IMG/VR virus record: IMGVR_UViG_3300020472_000063
Coordinates: 1-40,135 of that record
Source: a virus
Reading direction: 5' to 3' (one strand)
Length of the DNA: 40,135 nucleotides
How positions within the stretch are numbered: position 1 is the first letter of the stretch; the number at the start of each line of letters is the position of its first letter. Positions 8,205-16,392 of the stretch are shown one piece after another. Both the position numbers and the translations under genes were made by a program. The notes under the pieces were generated by a model. The model made no database searches. It was given only the letters and a program-made list of their open reading frames with translations, and was not told the origin of the DNA.

Positions 8205-8554
8205 CAGCTATATACTTTTCTGTATTTAGGTGTGGATGCATAACCCACTTGTAGCTTAGTGCCTTTGCTGTTCACTTTGCATTGAGGATTGTCGTTAAGA
8301 TAGTTGTTCATAAACTGTTTATCTTTCCAACAATCATAGCCAAGTCTTTGGCCCCAATAGTGATAGCTGTCAGCACTAATTTGTGCCTTCATTTGGCCTA
8401 GTCCATCAACGGATTTTCGCTCCTTTTGGTTGGTTTGCCCGAGCCGCTTTTGTGCGGCCCGAGCTATAACCTTTTGGCGATTCCAACCCGTCTTGAACTC
8501 CTTGAGCATCCCACTAATTAGGGACTCTTCAAGTCCATCAAGACTTACTAGCAT
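8204..8554 (-). CDS. Basic virion-module protein, unknown
   Basis: This encodes 116 residues and is not recognised. The N-terminus is helical and amphipathic, with a strongly basic central part (RQKVIARAAQKRLGQTNQKE) and an aromatic-rich C-terminal part (SYHYWGQRLGYDCWKDKQF). It sits one base after the capsid gene and joins the adaptor-like gene by TGATG, so it is translated with head-completion genes. A head-closure or DNA-contacting minor protein would fit, but this is context only. Confidence 0.5.
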   Translation of the reverse strand: MLVSLDGLEESLISGMLKEFKTGWNRQKVIARAAQKRLGQTNQKERKSVDGLGQMKAQISADSYHYWGQRLGYDCWKDKQFMNNYLNDNPQCKVNSKGTKLQVGYASTPKYRKVYS

Positions 8555-8555
8555 A

Positions 8556-9707
8556 TTAACCTAATGCTAAATTAGCGGCGAATTTACCGAAACCTTGTGG
8601 CTGCTTCACAACGAGTGAGGCACAGGCTTCAATAATACGTCCTTCACCAGAACCAGAGTTAGGAATATCCTGCACTCTCGGCAACATACCATAACGAATT
8701 TCAGTCATTTCCAATGGGATAATATATCCTGTTTGGTTGTTTGGAGTGAAATTGTCAACGTGAATGTTTAGAGTACCGAAATCACCCTCAAAAACTGTGA
8801 TTGTGTTTTTGAAAGTGCTAGAACCTAACTCTTGGTTAAAAGTGCGAACCTTTGTTGCAGAATGATTAGCGTCATCCCCATCAACCAAAGCAGCAGTTGT
8901 GTTAGTAGAAGTGAGATTCGTAAAACCTCGCTTAATCTTAGCACCGCAAATTAAGTCATAAGACCTAACAGTACCAGTAACATCGTATATAGATTCTAAA
9001 ACTGTTTGAATAGCGTCTTCAGTCAGAAGCTCAGTTCCTGTGCCAGCAGAAACATCAAAAATGCTTGTTGCAGGTGTGTAAAGAGTAGATGGAATATCTG
9101 CATCTCCAGCAGGAGTCGCACCAGATGGGTCGTTGTTTATCCAACCTCCCATGCCGCGAGTTTTATAAGGAACAGAACCAGTTTCTTTAACTGGAGCATT
9201 GTTAGACAAGAAAGTTTTTTCCATGTCTCGTTTCAACTCAACTGTTTTCTTAGCAACACCTTGAGCTAGAAGGTTTTTACCCCCAACTGGGTTAGTTACT
9301 TCAGCAGCCAAAGGAGATACCTTGGTAGCCCTACGGAAATACTGAGCGTAGTTAGCAAGCTCATCACGGTTGCGAGCGTGATTCATTACTAATGGTGCAT
9401 AAGCAGCTTGCCCAGTAGGGCCATGAGTCACAGATGCTCCACTCTCAACAACACCAATAGATGCGTGAGCAGTGTCAACAGCATTTTGACCGTCTTTAAA
9501 ACCTTCAGTGTTAGCTGCTTCGTAACTATCAGCCGACCAACGGTGATACATATTTCCTAAGTCTTTTCCTTTTGGAGCCATGCTCGAAAAAGGAGTGTCT
9601 TTTGCGTCTATTAGCGAAATGTAATCCGCTAAATCTTCCCGTTTACTCGGGCCTGTTGTAGCTGAACTTCCAGAACCTTGGAAGTCGCTTTCAAATAATT
9701 GTGCCAT
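8556..9707 (-). CDS. Major capsid protein, SU10-like (HK97 fold)
   Basis: This encodes 383 residues. The N-terminal segment LADYISLIDAKDTPFSSMAP followed by KGKDLGNMYHRWSADSY is characteristic of the SU10-type capsid family (DUF5309-like). The alanine-rich spine helix region (QAAYAPLVMNHARNRDELAN) and the C-terminal Gly/Pro-rich strand region (LEMTEIRYGMLPRVQDIP) agree with an HK97 fold. Length is typical. It follows the acidic scaffold-like gene directly, the standard order portal, scaffold, capsid. The start has AAAGG about 11 bases upstream. This protein forms the icosahedral shell; high expression is expected, and the preceding terminator-like hairpin at 10785-10809 may mark a separate transcription unit for scaffold and capsid. 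Confidence 0.88.
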   Translation of the reverse strand: MAQLFESDFQGSGSSATTGPSKREDLADYISLIDAKDTPFSSMAPKGKDLGNMYHRWSADSYEAANTEGFKDGQNAVDTAHASIGVVESGASVTHGPTGQAAYAPLVMNHARNRDELANYAQYFRRATKVSPLAAEVTNPVGGKNLLAQGVAKKTVELKRDMEKTFLSNNAPVKETGSVPYKTRGMGGWINNDPSGATPAGDADIPSTLYTPATSIFDVSAGTGTELLTEDAIQTVLESIYDVTGTVRSYDLICGAKIKRGFTNLTSTNTTAALVDGDDANHSATKVRTFNQELGSSTFKNTITVFEGDFGTLNIHVDNFTPNNQTGYIIPLEMTEIRYGMLPRVQDIPNSGSGEGRIIEACASLVVKQPQGFGKFAANLALG

Positions 9708-9708
9708 C

Positions 9709-10728
9709 TTAAATAAAACCTTTCATTAATTCAGTTAGTGAGTCTCGATCCCTTCTTGTAGTGAAGTTTTTGACTGCGTTTGACTTTTTCTGTTTTTCTT
9801 TACTAACAGACTTTTTTGCAGCAGTTGGCTTGGTCGGTTGTGCTGGTGCTTTAGCAACTGGTTTTTTCTGGCCTCTTGAATTTTGCAATTCTTCATATGC
9901 CATCAAACCCATTTGATAAATCGTAACATCAGCCTTCCACTCGGCATGACTTTTAATCTCTGGCCTATTGCGAACTATTTCCATAGCTTGCTGGTACATA
10001 GGATGAGATCGATCTTTCCAATAAGGAAAAGCATTCTCTACTACGTTTGAGTTTTCACGTTCTCGTAATAAATAGTCTTTCCGTTTTGGCAAGTCTCTTA
10101 AAGCCTTCCTAGCTCTCCGCTTAATAGCTAAAACGTCTTCTTCGGAATAATCCTTATCACCTTGTACAGCCCCATTAGGGTTGTCTTCGGCCCAATCATA
10201 AACCTCTTGAGCTTCTGTTAATTTAGCATCTACATCTTTAATAGTTACAACACTCGAATAAGGAACATTGCTATTAACAACAGTAGGAGCTTCATCACCT
10301 TTTTGCTCAAGTTGAGCTCTTAGGTCTGCTACTTCATCTTCAAGAGTTGAGACTTTACCCTCTGCCTCTTTTCGGATAGCGGTTAGCTTACCTATGCGTT
10401 TAAGAAGTCCGTCTTGGCCTTTGCCAGACTCGTCATCTTCTTCACTTTGAGAAAGAACTTCTGACTCGGTTTCAGAATCTTCATTTTCCTCACCACTCGG
10501 CTCGGTAGATTCTTTTTCCTCATCATCACCATCTTCAGCTTCATTTTCGACGGGGTGCGTAGGATCAGGTGTTTCACTTTCCTCTTGCTCCGGCTCAAAG
10601 AGCGAATCAGGCTCCATAAGACGGTCAAGTCCCGCTTGGTCTAAAAGACCACCAATGTTTTGCTTCAGCCCTTCGTTAGCTTCCTGCGACTCGGGCAGTG
10701 AGTCACTCTTAGTCTGTCCTTCAGCCAT
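9709..10728 (-). CDS. Scaffolding protein (putative)
   Basis: This encodes 339 residues. Residues 40-100 are extremely acidic (Glu/Asp/Ser-rich, for example EPEQEESETPDPTHPVENEA). A predicted coiled coil follows around residues 110-145 (GLLKRIGKLTAIRKEAEGKV and onward), and the C-terminus is very basic (KKSVSKEKQKKSNAVKNF). An acidic, coiled-coil protein with a basic C-terminal tail just upstream of the capsid gene is the standard profile of an internal scaffold that binds capsid subunits through its basic end and leaves before packaging. No protease motif is visible, so scaffold loss would be by exit or host proteolysis. Confidence 0.75.
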   Translation of the reverse strand: MAEGQTKSDSLPESQEANEGLKQNIGGLLDQAGLDRLMEPDSLFEPEQEESETPDPTHPVENEAEDGDDEEKESTEPSGEENEDSETESEVLSQSEEDDESGKGQDGLLKRIGKLTAIRKEAEGKVSTLEDEVADLRAQLEQKGDEAPTVVNSNVPYSSVVTIKDVDAKLTEAQEVYDWAEDNPNGAVQGDKDYSEEDVLAIKRRARKALRDLPKRKDYLLRERENSNVVENAFPYWKDRSHPMYQQAMEIVRNRPEIKSHAEWKADVTIYQMGLMAYEELQNSRGQKKPVAKAPAQPTKPTAAKKSVSKEKQKKSNAVKNFTTRRDRDSLTELMKGFI

Positions 10729-10784
10729 GCGTTTAGGTGCAAGATTCCTCGCCAGTATTTTTTATAAATGGAAATACAGAAAAC

Positions 10785-10809
10785 CCCCACAGCTATAACG
10801 CTGAAGGGG
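10785..10809 (-). terminator. Intrinsic terminator-like hairpin before scaffold gene
   Basis: On the minus strand CCCC-TT-CAGC pairs with GCTG-T-GGGG around a six-base loop, followed by GTTTTCTGTATTTC. The stem is interrupted by a small internal loop and the U tract is only moderate. It lies in the 138-base gap between the 72-residue gene and the scaffold gene, the largest gap in the head region. It probably attenuates transcription between the portal and capsid units. Confidence 0.5.
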
Positions 10810-10866
10810 CTCCAAATCCTAACTAATTGATAATGTAAAACCTGATATGATATGTTCTAATAGATT

Positions 10867-11085
10867 TTACCTGTTTCTTTTCGCTTCGTTTACTTTTTCA
10901 TCTAGTATGGATTTGAGATTTATCAAGGCATCGAGCCTCCCACAAGCGTGAGCTCTCTCGTTGTCTTCCATCTGTGCTCCTGCGACAAAGCTGACTTCTC
11001 CAGTAATTGATTCTTGAATAATTAAATCAACTGCCTTTAAGACATCTTCGCCGTTTCCTGTTGCTAATAGTTCTGTCGCTTTCAT
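10867..11085 (-). CDS. Small helical protein after portal, unknown
   Basis: This encodes 72 residues and is not recognised. It is helical, with a hydrophobic-acidic first half (ATELLATGNGEDVLKAVDLI) and a basic end (DEKVNEAKRNR). ATG at 11085 overlaps the portal stop as TAATG. A terminator-like hairpin follows downstream, so it closes the packaging/portal unit. Small proteins at this position occur in many podoviruses without a known role. Confidence 0.5.
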   Translation of the reverse strand: MKATELLATGNGEDVLKAVDLIIQESITGEVSFVAGAQMEDNERAHACGRLDALINLKSILDEKVNEAKRNR

Positions 11086-13172
11086 TATTGCACTGGTTTA
11101 ACACCAATTTTCCCTACTTGGGAATTTTGTTGCTGCTGAAGCTGAAATTGCAGTGATTGAGTGTAGTTTTCAAGCAAAGCCTTAAACTGTTCATCTTCCT
11201 GCATTTGCCCCTGAGCTTTTGGATTAGACTCAATAAGTTGTTGCACATATTGCAACTTACTTTGTGCTGCTGGGTCTTTTTCCTGATAATTAGCTTCATA
11301 GCCTGCCTGCATTGCTACAATTTCAGCTTTTGTTTCATTGAACAACTTCTGAGATGCAGAGCCTTGATCGATAAGTATTTCATCAGCCATTTCTGGAGCC
11401 AAACTGCTTACCATTTTCTTAATAAGAGTATTTCTTTCAATTGAACCTCCAGCATCAAGTGGCAATAGCTGCTGTGCAATGACTTCAAGTTTTTTAAGGA
11501 CATAATCGTCATTCATATCCCTTGCATCAAACTTCATTATAAAGTCTGGCAATGTGTTTAGGTCACTGACTTGTAAAGGAACCCCGGTGACCCTCTGAAT
11601 ATCATCAGGGGATAAATATTGCAGAGTTAATGCGAGCATTTGCTGGTACACTTCTGTCCATGAGGCTAACCAGTTGTTGACTAGGGCTTGTTGTTTCATA
11701 GTCGTTGTCAACGGGGGTATATTTCCATGAGGAAGTCCGTAATAGTCTGCTGTATCATGCAATATCATATCTATGCACTGCATTGATGTCGCAGGGACTC
11801 CTGCTGTTAATTGTAATGGCTGATAATCTCCCGGTTTTGAAACAGGAACCATTATCGCTGGGCCTAGATTGTTAACCATTCCAAGCCTTCTATTATATTG
11901 AATTGGTGGGACTGTCTCCAGTGAAGTTCTGTCAATTATACTGTCACGTTGAGCTTTTAACTCTGCTTGATGACAGGCACTAACTTCAGCAACTCCTCGA
12001 CTCTCAGTAATTGCCCTTCTGCTTGGCCTTTCTCTTCTGTATTCAACAAAAGGATATTGACCGTGAGCATAATCAACTAGCTCATGTTTTGCATAAAGAG
12101 GTTCTTCACTATCTGTCTGAGTTGTGTATGGGCTAAATACTGTACAGTAAATACCAGCAACATCATCCTCGTTTAATTGCCGAGTATAAGAGTAAACAAT
12201 TTCTATTAAGTTTTTATTATCATCAGGTAAATTCCCTAATGTGTTTACATTTAAACTAATACCGTTTGGATCAGTTGTTTTTCCAGCAGTTTCAACTGCC
12301 TGTTCAACAAAATCTTCATCCCAACCTTCATCACTAATTTTGCTGCGAAGTTCAACCTCTGTCATTAACACTCTTCTGTAAATAACTCGGGCTTTTTGAA
12401 GTTCACAAGTTTCTTCTGGGAAAACAATATCTTCGTAAGGTTTTAAAGCTACGCAAACAGGCTGATTACGATTAACCTCTGGCATTGGTATTTCTGTCTC
12501 ACCAGTTTCACGAAGTTCTTTAACCATTTTTAAGGCTCTACGCTTTTTAACATTAGGCACAAGACCAATAAACAATTCAGCAACCTGATCAGCAGCTTCT
12601 GGGTTTTGAATCATTTCAATAATGTCTTCTGTTAATCCAATTTCTTCACCTCCCTGTTGAGCCATTGCCTGCAATGCTTCAAGTGTAATTTTTTGAGGTT
12701 TTAAAATTTGAGTTTGCTCCCAACCTACAAACATTACGCTGTAACCGTAAGTTAATCCGTATTCACCAAACAATTCAGCTTCTCGCTGTAGTTCGTTGTA
12801 CAGCCTTGAGCCCACTAACCATCTAAATAATGTGTTAAGGGCTGAAGCTGATTCTGTGTCACTAGTTTCAACAGGATTAATACGAACCTGAGCCCGTCTA
12901 AAGGCTACCATTAAAAGGTCGAGCAGACTCCTTACTGTAGAGTCAACTAATCTGACTCTTGTATCTGCTGCACCCTCCCAAGGAAATGCTTGTGCCTCGT
13001 CTGTTGCGTGTTTTTTAAAATCATTTGTCTGAGAATCCCAAACTGCTAATCTTTGTTTATCACAATAGTCCAAACGCTCCGATGTGAAGCCTTCACCAAT
13101 TGCTCGACGATATTCATCGTGCAATTCCCGTATATCTGGCTTCTCTGAAGCCTCTGCTAATTTATCTTTCAT
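11085..13172 (-). CDS. Portal protein
   Basis: This encodes 695 residues, in the usual size range of large podovirus portals. The N-terminal part has the portal-type sequence AFPWEGAADTRVRLVDSTV and the helix LLDLLMVAFRRAQVRINPVE. The middle holds YSVMFVGWEQ strands and a helical region, and residues from about 620 form a long Gln-rich helical C-terminus (FKALLENYTQSLQFQLQQQQ), as expected for the barrel/crown. It follows the large terminase and a small helix-turn-helix gene and precedes scaffold and capsid. The dodecameric ring forms the DNA entry vertex and docks terminase, then the tail. The start at 13172 lies 11 bases inside the preceding gene. Confidence 0.85.
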   Translation of the reverse strand: MKDKLAEASEKPDIRELHDEYRRAIGEGFTSERLDYCDKQRLAVWDSQTNDFKKHATDEAQAFPWEGAADTRVRLVDSTVRSLLDLLMVAFRRAQVRINPVETSDTESASALNTLFRWLVGSRLYNELQREAELFGEYGLTYGYSVMFVGWEQTQILKPQKITLEALQAMAQQGGEEIGLTEDIIEMIQNPEAADQVAELFIGLVPNVKKRRALKMVKELRETGETEIPMPEVNRNQPVCVALKPYEDIVFPEETCELQKARVIYRRVLMTEVELRSKISDEGWDEDFVEQAVETAGKTTDPNGISLNVNTLGNLPDDNKNLIEIVYSYTRQLNEDDVAGIYCTVFSPYTTQTDSEEPLYAKHELVDYAHGQYPFVEYRRERPSRRAITESRGVAEVSACHQAELKAQRDSIIDRTSLETVPPIQYNRRLGMVNNLGPAIMVPVSKPGDYQPLQLTAGVPATSMQCIDMILHDTADYYGLPHGNIPPLTTTMKQQALVNNWLASWTEVYQQMLALTLQYLSPDDIQRVTGVPLQVSDLNTLPDFIMKFDARDMNDDYVLKKLEVIAQQLLPLDAGGSIERNTLIKKMVSSLAPEMADEILIDQGSASQKLFNETKAEIVAMQAGYEANYQEKDPAAQSKLQYVQQLIESNPKAQGQMQEDEQFKALLENYTQSLQFQLQQQQNSQVGKIGVKPVQ

Positions 13173-13353
13173 TTAATTCAAATACTTGTATCAAGTTTTT
13201 TCTATATAGTTTTCGTTTACCACCATCAGTAGTATACGTTTTAAGAGCTCCTGCATTCGCAAGTTTCTGCAAATAACTAATACTAAATCCTAAAGAGGTT
13301 GCTGCCTCTTTAAATCCTATAAACACACTTTCTTCTGTTAATAACGTATTCAT
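13162..13353 (-). CDS. Small helix-turn-helix DNA-binding protein
   Basis: This encodes 63 residues from ATG at 13353, chosen because it overlaps the terminase stop as TAATG; the frame extends 11 codons further upstream without a plausible start. The pattern FIGFKEAATSLGFSISYLQKLANAG followed by basic TTDGGKRKLYRKNLIQVF is that of excisionase/MerR-like winged helices (HTH_17 type): helix, turn, recognition helix and a wing rich in Gly, Lys and Arg. A DNA binder between terminase and portal is unusual. It could regulate late genes, help terminase recognise the packaging site, or be a relic of an excisionase. No integrase is present to pair with it. Confidence 0.65.
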   Translation of the reverse strand: MNTLLTEESVFIGFKEAATSLGFSISYLQKLANAGALKTYTTDGGKRKLYRKNLIQVFELNER

Positions 13354-14951
13354 TAATATCCTCCACCAACACCGTGTGCCTTCCACGTTTGCCCATCAAC
13401 ATAGATAGGATCGTAAGTAAGTAAATACCTCAAACAATCCACAAAATCTTTCCACTTATTCTTGTCACCTCCAGAAGCTGTTACTTCTTTCATGCAATCA
13501 ATCAAGTTTCCACAATCTTCGCTAATAAATAACGCTGGTTGATTTAGGACGCTTAATGGCTCTTCGATGTTATAGTTTAATTTTTCATTTATCAGGCTTA
13601 ACCCCTGCTCAATAGGCAATCCAGCAGCCTTATAAAAATCCAATCCAATATCCTCAAGTAAATCTATTAATGTCTCTCCACCTTCAGCAGTTGCGGCTGT
13701 ACTTCCTCCTGCTCGGGGGTCAATAAGCCTTACCTCGATGCTTTCATCTGCTTCAAGCTCATCAATTATTTCCTTATACTCAAGTAATCCCCTACCCTCT
13801 GGTTTTGCCGCTGGGCCTATAGCTCCTTCTGGCTTTTGAGCAGGCACAGCCCACTCACCATACGTTTTAAGATCAGGCCACTCACGATAAACGTACATAT
13901 TCCCATCACGATCAACCCGTAGCCAAAGCATAGACCAGTTGCGACTCCCAGCGGGATCGACGCACATATAGTTCGTGCCATCTTCTGGAATCTTTTCGGG
14001 CTTGATGATGTGAGTTTTTCCAAACTTAGGGAAAAAGTTTCCCGCCGATTTATCTGTATATCCATAGGCTCGGATTTTAATTTGCGTTGACGTTTCTCCT
14101 GCCAACGTCTTCTCCATTTGGTCATAAGGGTTATAAGGATTAAATTCTGTGAAGAAAAACATACAAGCCTTCTTAGGATCGATGCAATCCATGATGTAAG
14201 GCATCTCACCCCTCTTGGCTCCAGCAACAGTTGGTTGATTTTCTAAAAGTGGAGCAGGGCGAGTCTCTTTAATTTCTGCACCATTAACAAAAGTGCCATA
14301 GACAGGAGTGTAGCCTGTTATTGGTGTAGCTGTTATCAACATTTTACCTTTGCGGGTTACAAGTCGATAAGCAGCAGTTTCAAACCATGAATGAGGCACA
14401 AGTTCATCAAACCAAATTGCATCTGCCTCAAAACCCTCTAAAATTTCTAATGGTTGCTGGTATGCGTTAAACCAACATTGTGATCCGTTAGGCAAAACGA
14501 ATGTACCATCACTAAATCCATTTTTTTGTGTATATCTAACATTTTGAATTTGTGTCCGTTTCATTTTCTTAAACTCTTTCGGCAACATTTCATAAACAGC
14601 AGGCTGCTGGTCACGAATGCTGCTTTGGTGAGTCATACTGAAACAGGCAATTCTTGCTTCTGGTTTTTTTGTTAAAAGTTGAATAATATACCAACTTGCA
14701 AAGGCAGTTTTGCCGCTACGGTTTCCTCCGCTAATTAATAATTGATCATTCTCTTTTAATAATGCTTCCGCATCTTTCCAATGGTCTAAAACTTGCCTGT
14801 GATTATATGGATCATCTTTTTCCAGCTTGATAAGCTGCTCACGCTCCATCAACAAAGCTACAGTAGCGTCTTGTCCGTAATCTTTTTCATAATCAAGGAT
14901 TTCAGCCTCGCTAGGCTTATAAATAGTTGGATGATCCGTTAGCTCTATCAC
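13353..14951 (-). CDS. terL: Terminase large subunit
   Basis: The protein is 532 residues if translation starts at GTG 14951, which overlaps the previous stop by four bases (GTGA); a TTG two codons earlier at 14957 is the alternative. Walker A is GGNRSGKT at about residues 75-82 and Walker B is IWFDE at about 179-183. The C-terminal nuclease domain shows conserved acidic positions (MCVDPAGS near 330, VRLIDPRAGG and WKDFVDCLRYLL further on). This is the packaging motor: the ATPase pumps DNA through the portal and the RNase H-like nuclease cuts concatemers. It lies immediately upstream of the small HTH gene and the portal. Confidence 0.92.
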   Translation of the reverse strand: MIELTDHPTIYKPSEAEILDYEKDYGQDATVALLMEREQLIKLEKDDPYNHRQVLDHWKDAEALLKENDQLLISGGNRSGKTAFASWYIIQLLTKKPEARIACFSMTHQSSIRDQQPAVYEMLPKEFKKMKRTQIQNVRYTQKNGFSDGTFVLPNGSQCWFNAYQQPLEILEGFEADAIWFDELVPHSWFETAAYRLVTRKGKMLITATPITGYTPVYGTFVNGAEIKETRPAPLLENQPTVAGAKRGEMPYIMDCIDPKKACMFFFTEFNPYNPYDQMEKTLAGETSTQIKIRAYGYTDKSAGNFFPKFGKTHIIKPEKIPEDGTNYMCVDPAGSRNWSMLWLRVDRDGNMYVYREWPDLKTYGEWAVPAQKPEGAIGPAAKPEGRGLLEYKEIIDELEADESIEVRLIDPRAGGSTAATAEGGETLIDLLEDIGLDFYKAAGLPIEQGLSLINEKLNYNIEEPLSVLNQPALFISEDCGNLIDCMKEVTASGGDKNKWKDFVDCLRYLLTYDPIYVDGQTWKAHGVGGGY

Positions 14952-15265
14952 TTCCAAATTTTATTATGCACCATGTAACCAATTAGCCCGTAATTAGCTA
15001 AATCCATCCAGCTATCACTAACACTTTCATGGTTAACTTTTTCTTTACCCAATAAATTTTTTAATCTGCAAATCTTATCCTGACTCCTAACTATAACACC
15101 TAACTCTCCGCTTAAACTTATATTGTCAGAACCATAATCCTGTTGTTTTTGATCTAAGATTTTTATGAATTTTACAGCCTCTTTTAATGCGTCCTTACCC
15201 ATCTGGGTTTTTAAATCCAAACCTACTAATAAATCTTTAATTTCACTCTTCTCCTTCATAGTCAT
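14948..15265 (-). CDS. DUF1599/Nmad1-like protein
   Basis: This encodes 105 residues. The sequence KQQDYGSDNISLSGELGVIV, then RSQDKICRLKNLL and SVSDSWMDLANYGLIGYMV, is the hallmark of DUF1599, also called nucleotide modification associated domain 1. Conserved DYG, the basic RL pair and the DLANY helix are all present. The fold resembles all-alpha nucleotide pyrophosphatase-type proteins, and the family has been linked to nucleotide metabolism or modified bases in phages. The substrate is unknown. It overlaps terminase by four bases. Alternative ATG at 15259 is possible. Confidence 0.75.
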   Translation of the reverse strand: MTMKEKSEIKDLLVGLDLKTQMGKDALKEAVKFIKILDQKQQDYGSDNISLSGELGVIVRSQDKICRLKNLLGKEKVNHESVSDSWMDLANYGLIGYMVHNKIWK

Positions 15266-15464
15266 CTTCTTCGGTTTCTATAAAATATTCTGATCCAATA
15301 TTATAAATTAATTCACGCATCAATGCTTTCAACATAACGCCCCATATAGCTTCTTGAGGTAGATCATATTCTTCGTAAGCTCTATGGATTAACCCCATAA
15401 ACTCGTTCTCTAGCATCTCACATTGACGATCTAGCGGGTTTTCCTCATTTCCCATCTTCGCCAT
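15243..15464 (-). CDS. Small acidic helical protein, unknown
   Basis: This encodes 73 residues if started at ATG 15464 (MAKMGNEENPLDRQ); ATG 15455 is equally possible, and an upstream TTG is unlikely. Helical center (MLENEFMGLIHRAYEEYDLP, QEAIWGVMLKALMRELIYNI) and a very acidic tail (ETEEDDYEGEE). It overlaps the genes on both sides. Not recognised; small acidic proteins are common in phage packaging-adjacent operons. Confidence 0.5.
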   Translation of the reverse strand: MAKMGNEENPLDRQCEMLENEFMGLIHRAYEEYDLPQEAIWGVMLKALMRELIYNIGSEYFIETEEDDYEGEE

Positions 15465-15793
15465 TGTGCTGTTAGTTGATAAATGTCTCCATCTGGAGTT
15501 ACCTCTATCTGCTGTCCAACAGACCAATTCAAATTATCACGAACCTTTACTCTAAACTCTTTATCTCCACTTTTGCAGACAAGCAAATTTTTGTTTCTAG
15601 GACGTTGAACAATACGAACCTCTTCTGGCCCAGAAGGTTTAGAAAAATGCTTCTCAGCTAACTCTACGCCCTCTGCTGTTACCATGTGGCCTATGTTCTT
15701 ACCCACTTTACGCTCTTGGATGTGATTTTCTATGTTGGGAACTTTTCTTAAATCAGTCTCCGTGACGTTTAACGCTTTCGTCACCTGAGTCAT
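15431..15793 (-). CDS. Basic protein, unknown
   Basis: This encodes 120 residues from ATG 15793, preferred over ATG 15835 because GAGG lies about 12 bases upstream and the overlap with the preceding gene is shorter (41 bases). The N-terminal half may be a helical DNA-binding region (TETDLRKVPNIENHIQERKV, then HMVTAEGVELAEKHF). The C-terminal half is strand-rich and basic (VRIVQRPRNKNLLVCKSGDK, FRVKVRDNLNWSVGQQIEV). Two-domain layout with a possible nucleic-acid role is an inference; no known family is recognised. Confidence 0.5.
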   Translation of the reverse strand: MTQVTKALNVTETDLRKVPNIENHIQERKVGKNIGHMVTAEGVELAEKHFSKPSGPEEVRIVQRPRNKNLLVCKSGDKEFRVKVRDNLNWSVGQQIEVTPDGDIYQLTAQWRRWEMRKTR

Positions 15794-16034
15794 CCAAATC
15801 TTCGCCCTCGAAGAACTCTTTTTTGATCCAATCATCTATCAGTTTATTTGCAAAATTAATATCTATAGCACTGTCACATTTAGCTCTTACAGCCACACCC
15901 TCTGTTGACTCAAAAGCCACTGCATGAAACCCAACTCCCTCACTGTTGAGGTATCTAAATATGTACCAATTTTTTTCTGGAAACTCATCTTCATCAAAAT
16001 CATCAAAGTCATCAAAGTTTAAATATTCTTTCAT
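15753..16034 (-). CDS. Acidic small protein, unknown
   Basis: This encodes 93 residues from ATG 16034 (a TTG one codon earlier is less likely). N-terminus is Asp/Phe-rich with a repeated FDD motif (NFDDFDDFDEDEFPEK). The middle is strand-like (WYIFRYLNSEGVGFHAVAFE) and the C-terminus is acidic. It overlaps both neighbours. Strong negative charge recalls DNA-mimic or anti-restriction proteins, but that is speculation from composition. Confidence 0.45.
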   Translation of the reverse strand: MKEYLNFDDFDDFDEDEFPEKNWYIFRYLNSEGVGFHAVAFESTEGVAVRAKCDSAIDINFANKLIDDWIKKEFFEGEDLDDSGDESVKRHGD

Positions 16035-16302
16035 CAATTTTTTTTAATATTTCATCTGGAGCCCAATCTAGCCCTGCTAATATCAAATAATATTGCCCTA
16101 AACCGTCTTCTTTAAAAAACAGCTTAACTTCGTTAGTTACAGCACTCTCAAATATCCTTTGACCATCTTTCTTGAAGCCCTTTTTGCCGCCTCTTTTACG
16201 CATTAATTTATAGTCTTTTATTGCCTGCATTATTACAGCTATAGCCAAAGCTCTAACTCCTGCATCAGAAAAAATGGCTCGGTGTTCAACAATAGGTAAC
16301 AT
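16012..16302 (-). CDS. Small phage protein, unknown
   Basis: This encodes 96 residues with GAGG about 9 bases before ATG 16302. The pattern of a helical start (ALAIAVIMQAIKDYKLMRKR), a glycine/lysine patch, and then VKLFFKEDGLGQYYLILAGL followed by DEILKKIDERI recalls a widespread family of about 100-residue phage proteins with 'eI..FF.s..y..L.gldg..il..i'. Their role is not established. First of four overlapping small genes leading to terminase. Confidence 0.55.
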   Translation of the reverse strand: MLPIVEHRAIFSDAGVRALAIAVIMQAIKDYKLMRKRGGKKGFKKDGQRIFESAVTNEVKLFFKEDGLGQYYLILAGLDWAPDEILKKIDERIFKL

Positions 16303-16392
16303 ACAATTAACCTCGTTCGGAGCTCTCCTCCGACTCTATTCCAAGCCTACCTAATCAGTTCCTCCTAGTTATGACCGCATCGATTAGGCAAA

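Noticed and set aside
10729-10784. Promoter for scaffold and capsid
   Set aside because: A TATAAA is present at about 10762-10767, but no matching -35 at 16-18 bases was found.
16303-16392. Possible promoter or leader peptide with AGGAGG and two short inverted repeats
   Set aside because: No start codon with an open frame follows AGGAGG, no -35/-10 pair is convincing, and the stems are only 6 bases without a T run.
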